64,000 nt of DNA. Source: Coffea arabica. Taxonomy: Eukaryota; Streptophyta; Magnoliopsida; Gentianales; Rubiaceae. The position numbers were made by a program, and so were the translations under genes. The stretch is taken from positions 6,696,001 through 6,760,000 of the forward strand of contig NC_092310.1 in NCBI RefSeq assembly GCF_036785885.1, read 5' to 3'. The notes under the pieces were generated by a model. The model was not told the DNA's origin. It saw only the letters and a list, made by a program, of their open reading frames with translations, and did no database searches. Of the stretch, positions 1 through 12,136 are shown one piece after another (positions within the stretch are counted from its first letter, which is position 1; every line of letters starts with the position of its first letter).

Positions 1-1776
1 ATTGAACCAAAGACAAGTCGGAATCCAACTAGATAGGCTAAGAACTACTACTGTTTTCGAAATCGTTTATATGGTTCAAAATCATCTCATATTCAAGTAG
101 ATATTATAAACTAAAGGTTTTAATGAAATTCATGTAAAAGGAGGACAAAGTGTCCAAGAAAACCCTAAACCACTTCTCTTTATTTGGTAAGAGTAAGTAA
201 ACATTTGGAGTTTCCAATTGAAGAAGGACCATGTTTTAAGATGCAAAAACGGTCATAGTATTTGCCAAACGAAAATATACAAGTTCAAATAGAAAATTAG
301 TCCTCGAGCGAAAATTTGGGCAGCACGCCCTTTGTATTTACCTATTTTCCAGCCATTCATGGCTTCATTGTTTTCCTCAATCAATCCCAACATTACACAC
401 AACATAAACAGTCACTCAATATGCTCAAGACAATACAAGGACAAAAATTAAGCTAACAACAAGTGCGGAAACGAAGTTTACAAAAGACAGTTTTCACGGG
501 TTTTTTACGTAATGGGCACATCCAAGGTTACGCTTATCGGATTGAGGTGAAACTTATACCATTTCGAAGCTAAGACAGGGGGCTACAAGGTTGAAGAAGG
601 CCACTCAGTCCAGTTTGCAATGTATCTAGGTCAAATTTACCAAAACAACTCCAGATTTTCCAGTTCGAAGTTCACTGTGGCAGTCCTAACTCTTTCAGTC
701 ATATCTCAGAATATACAACTCCAATTCAAGTGATTCCAAAGCCATTTGAAAGCTAAGATACAAGGATATAATTCTTAATAAGACATTGACAACCAAATCA
801 GTAATATACCTGGTCAAAACAGCCAATTACAGAAGCTGATTAGCATGTTCGGGTAGAAACAGGGCAGCAGGGGTATTTTGGTCTTTTCACAAGCTACGAT
901 GCTCCGATTGAGCTGAAATCTTTCAGGCTACTATAAAACATCATTCTCTACAACTTTGATGTTTTAAGCCAAGGCTAATTCGGTCTATAACATACTCAAA
1001 CAGAAACAGGCAGAATTGAGGAAACTAGAAACCCTAATCTGAAATTCATGCATTCAAGTGCTAATCTTCCACAAAACAACATCTAAAACAACTAAAAACC
1101 ACTAATCACCAATTAATTGAAGTAAGAGGAAGTTCTTGGCAAAATACCTTGGAAACTCAAGACAAAAATGGTAGTTTAGACTTTCCTCCTCCAAAACAAC
1201 TCCACCAAAACCTTTAAGCTTCCTAGTTGAGCATTTGTATGGTGTAGTTTGTGATTTGGGTGGTTGAAACTCAAGATTTGAGCAAGAATTGAGGCTAGAA
1301 AATGAAGAAATTTCCTCTCTTGTTTTGCTCCTCAAATGGGTCGGCCAAGACAAGAACAAATGGAAGAAAATTGGGTCAAAAATTGGTTTTTAGTAAAGGT
1401 AAAAGTTAGGTCAAAGTCCAAGAGTGAATTGGATGGTGACACTTGTCACCTTTTGGTTTATAGCTATCCTTTGGTCTCTCCAAGATTAATCCAACTAAGT
1501 AACCTCTAATTATCTTTTAACATCTTGTAAAATAAACTCTGTATACAAAATTTACCTAATTGGCCGAATTTCACCGAACTTTCCGCACTAGTGGGTCTCA
1601 CGTCCGATATAAGCTCTTAATTTGTTAAAAACTAACCGATTCTAGAAAAATAACTTAAAACCCCTATTTGCTCATAAAAATTATCTAGACAATTTTTCTA
1701 ATAAAGAAAATGCATGAAAGGCGTGCAAATAAATAAAATAAAGCCTAGAAAATAAGAAAATTTACGGGTTCTCACA
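1..1776 (-). repeat. 3' LTR of the Tekay-type element (partial)
   Basis: This stretch repeats 4673-6446 almost base for base with a few small indels. On the minus strand it begins TGTGAGAACCCG at 1776. The remaining about 1.2 kb of the LTR lies left of the window. An 85-codon minus-strand ORF at 1102-1359 recurs in the other LTR with one residue change. It matches nothing I know, and such ORFs arise readily in LTRs. Confidence 0.85.
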
Positions 1777-1792
1777 CTCTCTCCCCCTTAAG
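1777..1792 (-). other. polypurine tract of the Tekay-type element
   Basis: On the minus strand this reads CTTAAGGGGGAGAG directly next to the TGTGAG start of the 3' LTR. Position and composition match the plus-strand primer of Ty3/gypsy elements. Confidence 0.8.
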
Positions 1793-1849
1793 AAATTTCG
1801 TCCTCGAAATTTTTTTTTTATTATTTTTTTTGAACGGAATCTATCAAAT

Positions 1850-2503
1850 CTAAAGTAACCAATGGCCTACACCTTCTACGTCCTCAGAAAAAACGAGGCT
1901 CTTCATTCCAGTCCCTTCTCTAGTTGACGGTCCAGGGTCGGTCTGGGTTGGCTGCTGGGTTCCTTTCTTTTTGTGCAATAAATCCGGGCAATTAGCAATC
2001 CGATGCTCGGCGCTCCCACAGCACAGACATCTCCTCCCCTTTCTCCAACAATCCACTTCAATATGATTGGATTTTCTACAATAACCACAAATTGTCACTC
2101 CACCCGCTCCACGACCCTTCTTAGCAAATGACCTACCTCGCTTACCCTATTCTGACCTTTGACTCTCAAGAGATGCGCTCCTTTTCTTTGCATGGAAGGT
2201 CTTCACTTGTGGCCTTGCAATTTCTGTCCTTTGAGTTTTCTCTGGAACCCCCATAGAAGTAGTGCTTTGTACCATTGCTAAGGCCTCCTCGGAAATCCCT
2301 TCATATTTCCTTTTTAGCTCTAACTTCTTGTGCAAAAGCTCAATTTTCTTTGAATACTCGTGCTTCCATCGCTCTTCCCAGTATGCGGCTAGTTTCTTTT
2401 GGACTTTTATTTTGTCTCGAAGAACCGCGATTTTCTTATACATCTCAACCCAATGTGCCATCTCACAGAATTGCTGGAACTCAGATGATAGCCTGTCAGG
2501 CAA
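1850..2503 (-). pseudogene. gag-like ORF: basic coiled coil plus two CCHC zinc knuckles
   Basis: Two minus-strand ORFs (2147-2503 and 1850-2098) lie in one frame, separated by a single TAG at 2147-2149. The first part (about 118 residues) is rich in Lys and Glu with heptad-like spacing (AVLRDKIKVQKKLAAYWEER), suggesting a coiled coil. The second part has two C-x2-C-x4-H-x4-C knuckles, CGYCRKSNHIEVDC and CLCCGSAEHRIANC, typical of retrotransposon nucleocapsid. I do not see the usual Ty3/gypsy capsid domain. After the knuckles the frame runs to 1850, just inside the polypurine tract. The TAG could be a nonsense mutation or a read-through codon. It probably served RNA packaging in the parent element, but that is inference. 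Confidence 0.65.
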
Positions 2504-2648
2504 AACAATGGGTCATAATAAATTCTTGAATACAAGTGGCACTCTCAGTCCATGTTTTATTCAGCTGTTATTTTCTACCTTTCTTCTCTTGACTCTTGGC
2601 CTCGTTTTGTTCCACGGCTATGACCATGTCCGCGACTACGTCTTCCTT

Positions 2649-2672
2649 CCATATATATATATATATATATAT
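2649..2672. repeat. (AT)n microsatellite
   Basis: About 12 AT dinucleotide units inside the internal region of the Tekay-type element. Confidence 0.9.
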
Positions 2673-3424
2673 AGTTTTTTCCCTCCCTCTCTCTTTTCTT
2701 TTCAAAAGGGTACTTTAATGAATGAATGCAGTAAATTGACTAAAATAACAAAATCCAACATACCAATTACACATATAACATATCGCACATAACACGCCAT
2801 ATCAAAAGACGGATAAGCAAGTACACAAATACATATCAAGTTGGACAGATAACCATGTACACAAACACATATACTAACGTCAGGTGGTAATAATATATGG
2901 GCGAACCAAAAAGAAAAGGTGAAGTCGTCCCAGTATCAGCCCGTCTGGTCTCTCACGTCACTTACTATCCAAACTAGATGTCCATTGACCTCTTGTGCTC
3001 ATTCTAGTCAGACAAACCCTGTTCATATTTCCAAAATGAAATTTCCAAGTACTTAACGCCGCCTCAACTTTAGAGTATTCGAGCACGAGAATCCGAAATA
3101 AGAAAATTCACGTCTCGAGCTGGCCAATCCCAAGAGTAAACTATCTACAATCGAAATTCCTCCCTGACGTACCTATCTACGGTCCTCAGACACCATGGGG
3201 AAGATTTAAGGCCTATAACATTCACAATTCATAGCTTATGCCCGAACGAGCACTTAGTCCTTTATACTCATTCACCACTTAGTCCAGACTCACTCTGCGC
3301 AGAGACCACGCGAAGCAGCTACAGGTTTTATCTCTAAATTGCATAACTTTCAAATCAAATCGAATCCCACAGTCCGGCATCCTAAACTTTAGCCTAGGAT
3401 ACACTACAGAGATCTGAACCCTAA

Positions 3425-3436
3425 GCTCTGATACCA
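3425..3436 (-). other. primer binding site, initiator tRNA-Met type
   Basis: On the minus strand this is TGGTATCAGAGC, the classic complement of the 3' end of plant tRNA-iMet, two bases inside the 5' LTR end at 3439. It fixes the orientation of the element as minus. Confidence 0.9.
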
Positions 3437-3438
3437 CC

Positions 3439-6400
3439 TGTGACGGCCCCACCTCCCCTAAGCCGTATCCCAGGGTTCGGCGGGTCGCCTGCCCAACTCT
3501 CGCCGGGACTCACTCCCTCATTACAGTTCTTAAATGAAATCGGAATAAATCACAAGAATAAATAGGGCAACAATCCAAAACTTAAAGCGGAACTTATATA
3601 CATTGACATCCCAAAATGGAGTATAAAGATCGAATATACAAAGGTTCTCAATTCTTCAGACGTCCAGCCCGTGCCAAGCACTAGACGAGAACCACTACAA
3701 AAGAAACAAAAGAACTAGACTGGCTAGTCTATGCTCTCATCCTGCTCGCCGTCCCCTGTTAAGGAAAATAAAACTAAAGGGGTGAGCTAAAAGCTCAGTG
3801 AGGTTCCGAACACATAATCAAACAATTAATTCAAGACATTAAACATGGAGCATCAATAATTCAAGAAACATTTACAATGAAAAGCGATAGTAACACATTC
3901 ATTAAAAGGATACGGGCTCACAAGGAGCAATTTGTTTGTTTGTTCGTTCGTTCTCCTGACATTTCCCCTTATTCCTCCAATCGTTTGAAAATGCATTTTT
4001 GTAAATAAAATCCCTCGTTTGATCTTTCGTTCGTTCGTTCACCCCCTTCCTGGCCGTTGGCCAGGCTCCACCCATCCGGTCGTTGTCCGGACTATAAGGT
4101 AATACTCGAGTATACCAAATTCACCCAGGGTCACCATATCGCCCGATCGAGTCCGCTTCTGGCTCGAGTCGATCGGTAACGAAGGGTAGGGCCCAATTCA
4201 GCCAAAAGGCTTACATCATGCGCAACTAATGTATCAACCATTAAATCATTGAAAATCTCACATTTCATTTAGGACGAGCGCGATAAAGTACACACTCGCC
4301 TAAAAAATTCGTTTTGGAAATTATTGAAAACACTTAACACATTTTCAAATAACAACAACAAGTCATGAAGTCAAGGAGAATATAACGAACAAGGAACACT
4401 CACCTATGTACGCAAAACAACTTGCAAAATATCCTTCCACATATTATCCTTAGTCACCGAGAAAACCTAAAATTAACGAGAAAGAATATTACAACTCATC
4501 TAGCACAAACAATTAGGTGAAATCAAAGAAACTCCCCAATTGATGAGTAGATCGTAATAAAAACTTTAAAGTGAAACGAGAACATTTAGACCCGTAGACA
4601 AAATAATTAGGGTTTCATAGACCAAATGTAAAACCAAACTCAAAAGGATTATAAAATTTTCCAATGGAAACAATTGAACCAAAGACAAGTCGGAATCCAA
4701 CTAGATAGGCTAAGAAATACTTTTTTCGAAATCATTTATATGGTTCAAAATCATCTCATATTTAAGTAGATATTATAAACTAAAGGTCTTAATGAAATTC
4801 ATGTAAAAGGAGGACAAAGTGCCCAAGAAAACCCTAAACCACTTCTCTTTATTTGGTAAGAGTAAGTAAACATTTGGAGTTTCCAATTGAAGAAGGACCA
4901 TGTTTTAAGATGGAAAAACGGTCATAGTAATTGCCAAACGAAAATATACAAGTTCAAATAGAAAATTAGTCCTCGAGCGAAAATTTGGGCAGCACGCCCT
5001 TTGTATTTACCTATTTTCCAGCCATTCATGGCTTCATTGTTTTCCTCAATCAATCCCAACATTACACACAACATAAACAGTCACTCAATATGCTCAAGAC
5101 AATACAAGGACAAAAATTAAGCTAACAACAAGTGCGGAAACGAAGTTTACAAAAGACAGTTTTCACGGGTTTTTTACGTAATGGGCACATCCAAGGTTAC
5201 GCTTATCGGATTGAGGTGAAACTTATACCATTTCGAAGCTAAGACAGGGGGCTACAAGGTTGAAGAAGGCCACTCAGTCCAGTTTGCAATGTATCTAGGT
5301 CAAATTTACCAAAACAACTCCAGATTTTCCAGTTCGAAGTTCACTGTGGCAGTCCTAACTCTTTCAGTCATATCTCAGAATATACAACTCCAATTCAAGT
5401 GATTCCAAAGCCATTTGAAAGCTAAGATACAAGGCTATAAGTCTTAATAAGACATTGACTACCAAATCAGTACTATTCCTGGTCAAAACAGCCAATTACA
5501 GAAGCTGATTAGCATGTTCGGGTAGAAACAGGGCAGTAGGGGTATTTCGGTCTTTTCACAAGCTACAATGCTCCGATTGAGCTGAAATCTTGCAGGCTAC
5601 TATAAAACATCATTCTCTACAACTTTGATGTTTTAGGCCAAGGCTAATTCGGTCTATAACATACTCAAACAGAAACAGGCAGAATTGAGGAAACTAGAAA
5701 CCCTAATCTGAAATTCATGCATTCAAGTGCTAATCTTCCACAAAACAACATCTAAAACAACTAAAAACCACTAATCACCAATTAATTGAAGTAAGAGGAA
5801 GTTCTTGGCAAAATACCTTGGAAACTCAAGACAAAAATGGTAGTTTAGACTTTCCTCCTCCAAAACAACTCCACCAAAACCTTTAAGCTTCCTAGTTGAG
5901 CATTTGTATGGTGTAGTTTGTGATTTGGGTGGTTGAAACTCAAAATTTGAGCAAGAATTGAGGCTAGAAAATGAAGAAATTTCCTCTCTTGTTTTGCTCC
6001 TCAAATGGGTCGGCCAAGACAAGAACAAATGGAAGAAAATTGGGTCAAAAATTGGTTTTTAGTAAAGGTAAAAGTTAGGTCAAAGTCCAAGAGTGAATTG
6101 GATGGTGACACTTGTCACCTTTTGGTTTATAGCTATCCCTTTGTCTCTCCAAGATTAATCCAACTAAGTAACCTCTAATTATCTCTTAATACCTTGTAAA
6201 ATAAACCCTGTATACAAAACTTTACCTAATTGGCCGAATTTCACCGAACTTTCCGCACTAGTAGGTCCCACGTCCGATATACGCTCTTAATTTCTTAAAA
6301 ACTAACCGATACTAGAAAAATAACTTAAAACCCCTATTTGCTCATAAAAATTATCTAGACAATTTTTCTAATAAAGAAAAAGCATAAAAGGCGTGCAAAT

Positions 6401-6446
6401 AAATAAAATAAAGCCTAGAAAATAAGAAAATTTACGGGTTCTCACA
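3439..6446 (-). repeat. 5' LTR of the Tekay-type element (complete, 3008 bp)
   Basis: Bounded by TGTGACGG (3439) and TCTCACA (6446) on the plus strand, so TG...CA ends in both orientations. It is long for a Ty3/gypsy LTR. It contains a TTCG-rich simple-sequence patch (about 3931-3956 and 4028-4042). The part shared with the truncated 3' LTR is highly similar, so the insertion is fairly recent. An 85-codon minus ORF at 5771-6028 duplicates the one at 1102-1359. Confidence 0.85.
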
Positions 6447-9400
6447 TTGGATCTTATTTTTATGAACAATTTCTCAAGGAAAAAAGTCCAGATCATACTG
6501 ATTTTCTTATATTAACTATTATACTAATTTTGTCATTTTTATTGTTATACTATTTCTCATTTTGTTTGGGCTTTAACTCTTATTAATTCTTATGTCCCAG
6601 ATGTAAATTTATTAAAACTTTATCATCTTATTATATTCATAGGTGTTAAATTATAAAAATTGTGATATATAAACAAGTGATATTCTATATATAACTAAGA
6701 AGATTTATTGTTATTGTTATCCAAACTTTCAAACTTTTCAAAAATTGAAAATGATTAAATACTTATAATATGACAAAATTTTATTACATATTTTACAAGG
6801 CTATCTGAAAAGTGAAACTACTTTTCATAGTATTTTAAAGTATATAAATACAAAAAAATTTTAAATTATACCTATAATCATTTATTATATAGGTATATTA
6901 TGAGTACTTACTAAGGTACTAAGTTTTAATCATTAATAAAATATTTTATCATTATTTCAAATAAACTTCCTAATACTAGTTTGAGATAAGTTTTTAATGT
7001 AAAATTGTACATGTATTTCAAAAATCAGTAGTTTTGATCATTAATCAAATTTACCACATGTTATTAGTAAGAATTATTATTTATGTATAAAAACTTACCG
7101 TTATTTGAACTAAACTTACTCTCTAAAAAGTAAGTTTGGGATATAAAATAGTAATTTATTTATTTAAAAAGTAAGTTTAATCTTTATTCCAATTTACCTT
7201 TTGAGGTATAAAAATTACTAATCTATTAAGGTTAACTTACTATTTTAGATGAGAAACTTACTTCCATATTTTTAGGTGTTATCCTATTTAGGTGGATAGG
7301 TCCAATAACTAATCAAATGGTCGCTAAAAATGTAACAATCTGTTATATTAGGTAAAAATTGTTTCGTTACCATAACTTTCGTTACTAAAGCATTGTCCTT
7401 CAATATATGAATACAGCCACATTGGGCAGCGTATACCTACATTTAAAATGAAATACAATAACCATATCAATTGTACTAAAAGTCAGTTATACCTGTACCA
7501 AACCCGTATTTCTCAATTTTTTTTGTGCTGAAAATGGAATTAGTTTTGTTAAAGTAAATAATCAGTTCAAAGTCCATCTGATCATAAGCAGAGGTCGCTC
7601 AACCATTTCTGTTCTAATTCGGGTAAATTATCAGACAGATTAGTGGAGATCTGGTCACGGCATACTAGTTACAGCAGATTGCTTCGGATGACTATAAAAT
7701 TTGCTTTACGAACTCAGAATGGAGGCTGGGGAGGTGCAATTCTGCAATGTATGGCCCGTGAATCCAAGAAAAAAGACAAATCCAGTAAATAGCACAAACA
7801 CCAATCATGTTTTGTCACACAGCATCAGGGACTGGCGAGTAAAGCCGCTTTTGTCCATAAATCCTCTCAAACTCCATTTGAGCAGAGGTGACTATTAGCG
7901 AACTCCAAACATTTCTTTCTCAAGTCGAAGCATGTACGTAATTAAAAGCAGATAGGTCTTATAAAACTTCCCAAATCAAGAGAGGGAGCTAAAGACAAAC
8001 TATACTTCATGAATCCAAGGGTGTTTCACCTGTGAAAAAACCATTTTTACTGTCATATGGAATTACTACTAGAGTTAGGTACGCAACATTGAAAAATCCA
8101 TGCAGCCTGTCTGCAATTAGCAAGTAACCACAATGACTACAAATATATAACTCAGTCAAATTTAATCCATAACAACTCAGTTAGCTTGAATGAATTGAAT
8201 GCAAAGATTTAAGTATATAAGCATTGACCACTTATATATGTACTAAGTAAATATAGTGCTGCATTTCTATGCAAACTACTTGAGCATAACATCTGCTTGC
8301 GCAAAAAGACCTGATCCCTTCAAGTAAGAAAAATCAACTACAAATTAAGATGGACAGGATTTTGTCTTTTCATCACACAGCCAATGAATTAACTTGCAAA
8401 GAATTTCCTGGTGAATCAACAATTGCAGTTTCTGGCATGACAGGATAGCAGGGAATGGCGCCCAGTCGCACGCTTTGAAAATGACGCGAATTTAACTGGT
8501 ATTAACAGGATCCGAATTCAATCGGATTATTGTTAAGTCAAAGTATTAACTATACAAATGTAAATTGTCTAAATCCGGTTACCCACAGGTTGAGACACTA
8601 ACCTAATAAAAATTAGCTGTTTCGTGATTACAAATGAAATTGTTTTCCTAGTTGCGCTGCTTAGGTAGATTAAAAAAGTTAATAAAAATAAACGCTTGTA
8701 AATTTGGATTAAAGATTTTAGTTATAAGCTTTGAAGGCTCATAAGTTTTATGCCTTATTGTGTAAGCAATAGAATTTGTTTCTCTCAAAAACTTAAAGTA
8801 ATGAAACTTGTTTCATGGTTTGAAAAATTATTCTGTATTATGGATTAGAAAATTTTGAAAACTCTGAAATAAAAGTTTGAAAACTCTATGTTCTAGATTT
8901 TTATTATTTATTACAATATGGCTTCTTGTTTGTTGAAAACTCAACCCCTTGGATTTTTGGACTCTGTTTTACGCTTTCAAGACTTTATTATGTGTTTTCT
9001 CTTTCAAAACTCTTAAACAATTATATTGAATATGTCACATGAATAAATAGGTTCAAGTATGTGCATAACGGGGTTGGGGATTTTCGAGTTCATTTGAGGT
9101 TAACAAGTTAATTAATCTTGTAAAAATAATAATTCATGTTACAGTGGTCTTTGTCATGCAAAATGCTCCTTTGATTAAGATGGTCGTCTCATATTAATCT
9201 ATTAATAACACTTAGACCATGACACAACACGATATGAAAGTCTTAATTGGTGGGTAAGTTCCATTTGCAGGGTTGGGTACATGTGATATATGCGTAGAGG
9301 AATGCTGCAATTTTGTCCATGCTGAATTCAGAGTTGAATTGTGTGTCTGTCAACGTTGAAAGAGATGCAAGAAAGCCAGGTTTCCGTTGTTTACTTTTGT

Positions 9401-12130
9401 GATACTGTAGCAGCAATTTTGACACTTGTGTTTGTTAAAGTTGTGTTAGAAAATCTAGGAAATAAGAAGGAATATAATCCGAATTCGGACACGAGTTAGA
9501 AATTAAATTACCTTCATTAATAGAAATTGCGAAATCTGCTAGAAAACAAGCATAGTTGAACTTTATGATAATTTTCACTTTGCACCCAGATTTTTAACTG
9601 GGACAATTTTAATTTAAGAGACTTGACATCCTAAAATTTTAGCTATCTCACTTTGATTCACTGATCGAAGTGAGTTTAGAGTCCAAGCAAGGGGATGGGG
9701 GCGGTTGCTTGCACAAAATTTTCTGAAAACTATATTGGTATTATAATCCCTTAGGCACCACATTGAAGGAAAGGGAAGGAGACGATTTTAGCAGAAAAGA
9801 AAAGAAATGAGAGTCGAGGAAAGCGGATTCCATCCAATCTTGTTTGGATTAAATACGAAAGGAAAAGGAAAGAAATGTAAAAAATGTTGTTTGGATAATG
9901 GAAGAAAAAGAAAGGAAAGGAAACTATCATATGTTAGTTACGTTTTTATTCATAATAATTTAAAATCTTAACTTAAAAATATAGGCTTTTAAGGAGGAAA
10001 TTTTAAAACTTTCATTTATCTTAGTTTCCTTTCCTCTGTTTTCATCCATTTTTGGATGGAAAGTAGATTGATGAAACAATAACTAGACTGTTGCCCTCCT
10101 TTTTCGTCCCTATGCTTTCTTTTCTCTTCTCCAAAACCAATCCAAACATCAAAATCCTTATCTCTGTATTTCTTTCCTTTGCCTCCTATTTCCACAATAG
10201 AAGTAGTGCCTTAACTAAAATTGTATTACGTTGCCCTCCAACGTATTTAACTTATTTATTTCTTGTCCCTTTTAATTACATTTAAACAATTCTCCCATAT
10301 TAAATCAACTATTACCTCGTTGTATTAAACAGTTACCTTTATTAGCATGTACAATGAATATCACTGTATAATTACAACTTATGAGACACTATACAAATGG
10401 AAACAAAAGATAACCAATAGCAAATCTCAAGCATGCCAGATTGAGTTGAATAAACATAAAAAAAAAAAAGAGTACCAAATAAACACCAAAACTCATGAAT
10501 TTTTTATCTGCCTTCCTAAGTGTTGATGCTTCCCTAAACTCCATTTGTGTATTTTCTAGTATTGGCTCTTCCCCAAATTTCATCGTTCCAAGATAACTTT
10601 TCTTTTACTATAGATTAACTCTTAGTTATTAAGCATGTAAATAGCTATTTTTGTTGTATCAGAGGCAGAGCCAAGATTTGACAATAGGGATCAAATTTGG
10701 AGATAAAGAGCAAAATATTTGTTGTTCTAAAACATAAAATTTTTTAATTCTTTGTACTTAAAAATGTTAATTAAGAAGTAAAAGCTTTAACCTTTAATAA
10801 TAATGAGTGATGGATGCAAACTCATTAATGAAATTGAGTATTTTTCTAGGCACAAAAGGGAAAAGAATACAAAGATTATACACTATGGTACAATGCTACA
10901 CATGGAAGTACAAAATTTATGCCTATGGTAGAATAGCGTATGATCAAAGAAGAAATTAATCCTCTCTGGATAAATTAATAATATGAAAAAACCATAGAAA
11001 ACATTCAATGATGGACCGCAAGAGGTGAAATAACTGTAATATCTTTGAGGAAAATGTCAGGCGAAGGCGGGCAAGAATGTTTAATAAAATTTTTGTGGGG
11101 GCTAAATGAGGAGCAAAAATAGAATTTTATAAAATGTTATAGGTAAAAGTAGAATTTCTGAGAAGTTAGGGGACCAGCCTGTTGGTCACCCTTTTGTAAA
11201 TTTATTATTGTAAAGGTTATTGTCCATATTAACGTAGAAGAAAGCTAAACCAGACAAGATATAGTAATCACTTAGCTATTAGATTGTGGGCATGGAGAAT
11301 AGGTGTCTAGTAGGAACTTGTTAGGAGTGTTCAATTTTTGTAAAAGTGTAGTTAATTTTAAAAAGTCTCTAAATATAGGGAAACAATAAATATGAATGTG
11401 TGCATTTACATGATAAGTTAGGTGCATTTTAAGTATATTAACCCGTGCTCGCTATACATTTATTAGAAAAAAAAATTTGTAGTTTATGAAGTAGTTGGTC
11501 ACAATAAATGTGTATACTTTTAAGTGATTCATGACTGCATTGTTTGTTTTTAATGAATGGTAAATACAATTGCTAGTTAATTGCAATGCCCAATTTGGGG
11601 GTGGAATACTTAACTGCCCGAAGAACTGAAGCAATTTGTAGAATGCCATTACTCCAGTTCATTAGTTGAAGTTTCTTCGAAGCTAATTAGTTCGATCAGT
11701 ATTTAATTTCATAAGAACTCAATTACTCAGCAAAATTAATTCTTTTTTGAAACTCTTAACTGAAATCAAGAAAATCATAAAATTGCCATCCTTGGGCTGG
11801 GTACCTCCATATTCGAACGTATTTCGTTCTAACTTCTATAAGTCTCTGGCAAATATAGATTCAATTACCACAATGAAATTTCTGTAATCAGCTGGAGTAA
11901 CATCCTTCCTAGAGGGAACGTGTTAGAGTTTAAAATATAGCAAGGGAAGCTAGGAAGCTTATTAAGCCTACTTCATTGGTCCCACATGGAAGCAACAAGA
12001 AGGAAAAGGTGGTGCCCCGAGGCTATAATAAACAATGTCAAGCCAACACAAAACATAATTACCTGAACTTGGTCAATGGGCTCTTTTGATCTTAGAATGT
12101 TCAGGACTATAAATTCTGTTTTGATCTCTT
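6447..12130. other. AT-rich intergenic region, no convincing gene
   Basis: About 5.7 kb with only short chance ORFs (for example 7701-7898 and 9243-9425) and no recognisable domain. There is a perfect 9-bp stem with an 8-bp loop at 7112-7137 (AAACTTACT/AGTAAGTTT) among several AAACTTACT-like motifs. A foldback-like segment at about 9770-10290 is listed separately. The stretch 10660-11220 looks like a decayed repeat (it begins AGAGGCAGAGCCAAGATTTG) but I cannot place it in a family. Confidence 0.6.
9770..10290. repeat. possible foldback/MITE-like element
   Basis: A purine-rich left arm (GGAAAGGAAA motifs, TGTTTGGATT at 9841-9850) faces a pyrimidine-rich right arm (TTTCTTTCC motifs, AATCCAAACA at 10139-10148), giving an imperfect inverted repeat of a few hundred bases. 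Ends and target duplication could not be fixed by eye. Confidence 0.35.
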
Positions 12131-12136
12131 AGAGTA

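Larger units (their letters stand above)
1..6446 (-). mobile_element. Ty3/gypsy (Tekay/Del-type) LTR element, internally reduced, minus strand
   Basis: Two near-identical direct repeats (1-1776 and about 4673-6446) are the LTRs. On the minus strand the element reads 5' LTR (3439-6446), PBS (3425-3436), a 1.66-kb internal region, polypurine tract (1777-1792) and 3' LTR (1776 leftwards, running off the window). LTR ends are TGTGAG...GTCACA. The phrase just inside the 3' LTR, minus-strand AATTTCGAGGACGAAATTTC followed by a G-rich tract, is typical of the pol end of Tekay/Del chromoviruses. No RT, RNase H or integrase is present, so this is a non-autonomous derivative. The right flank that would carry the target duplication is TTGGA (6447-6451); the partner lies outside the window. 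Confidence 0.85.

Noticed and set aside
1102..1359. 85-codon minus-strand ORF repeated at 5771-6028
   Set aside because: It lies in both LTRs, so the duplication follows from LTR structure. There is no domain or start context to support a gene.
2262..2792. 176-codon plus-strand ORF
   Set aside because: It is the reverse shadow of the gag-like minus ORF and includes the (AT)n repeat as Tyr-Ile repeats.
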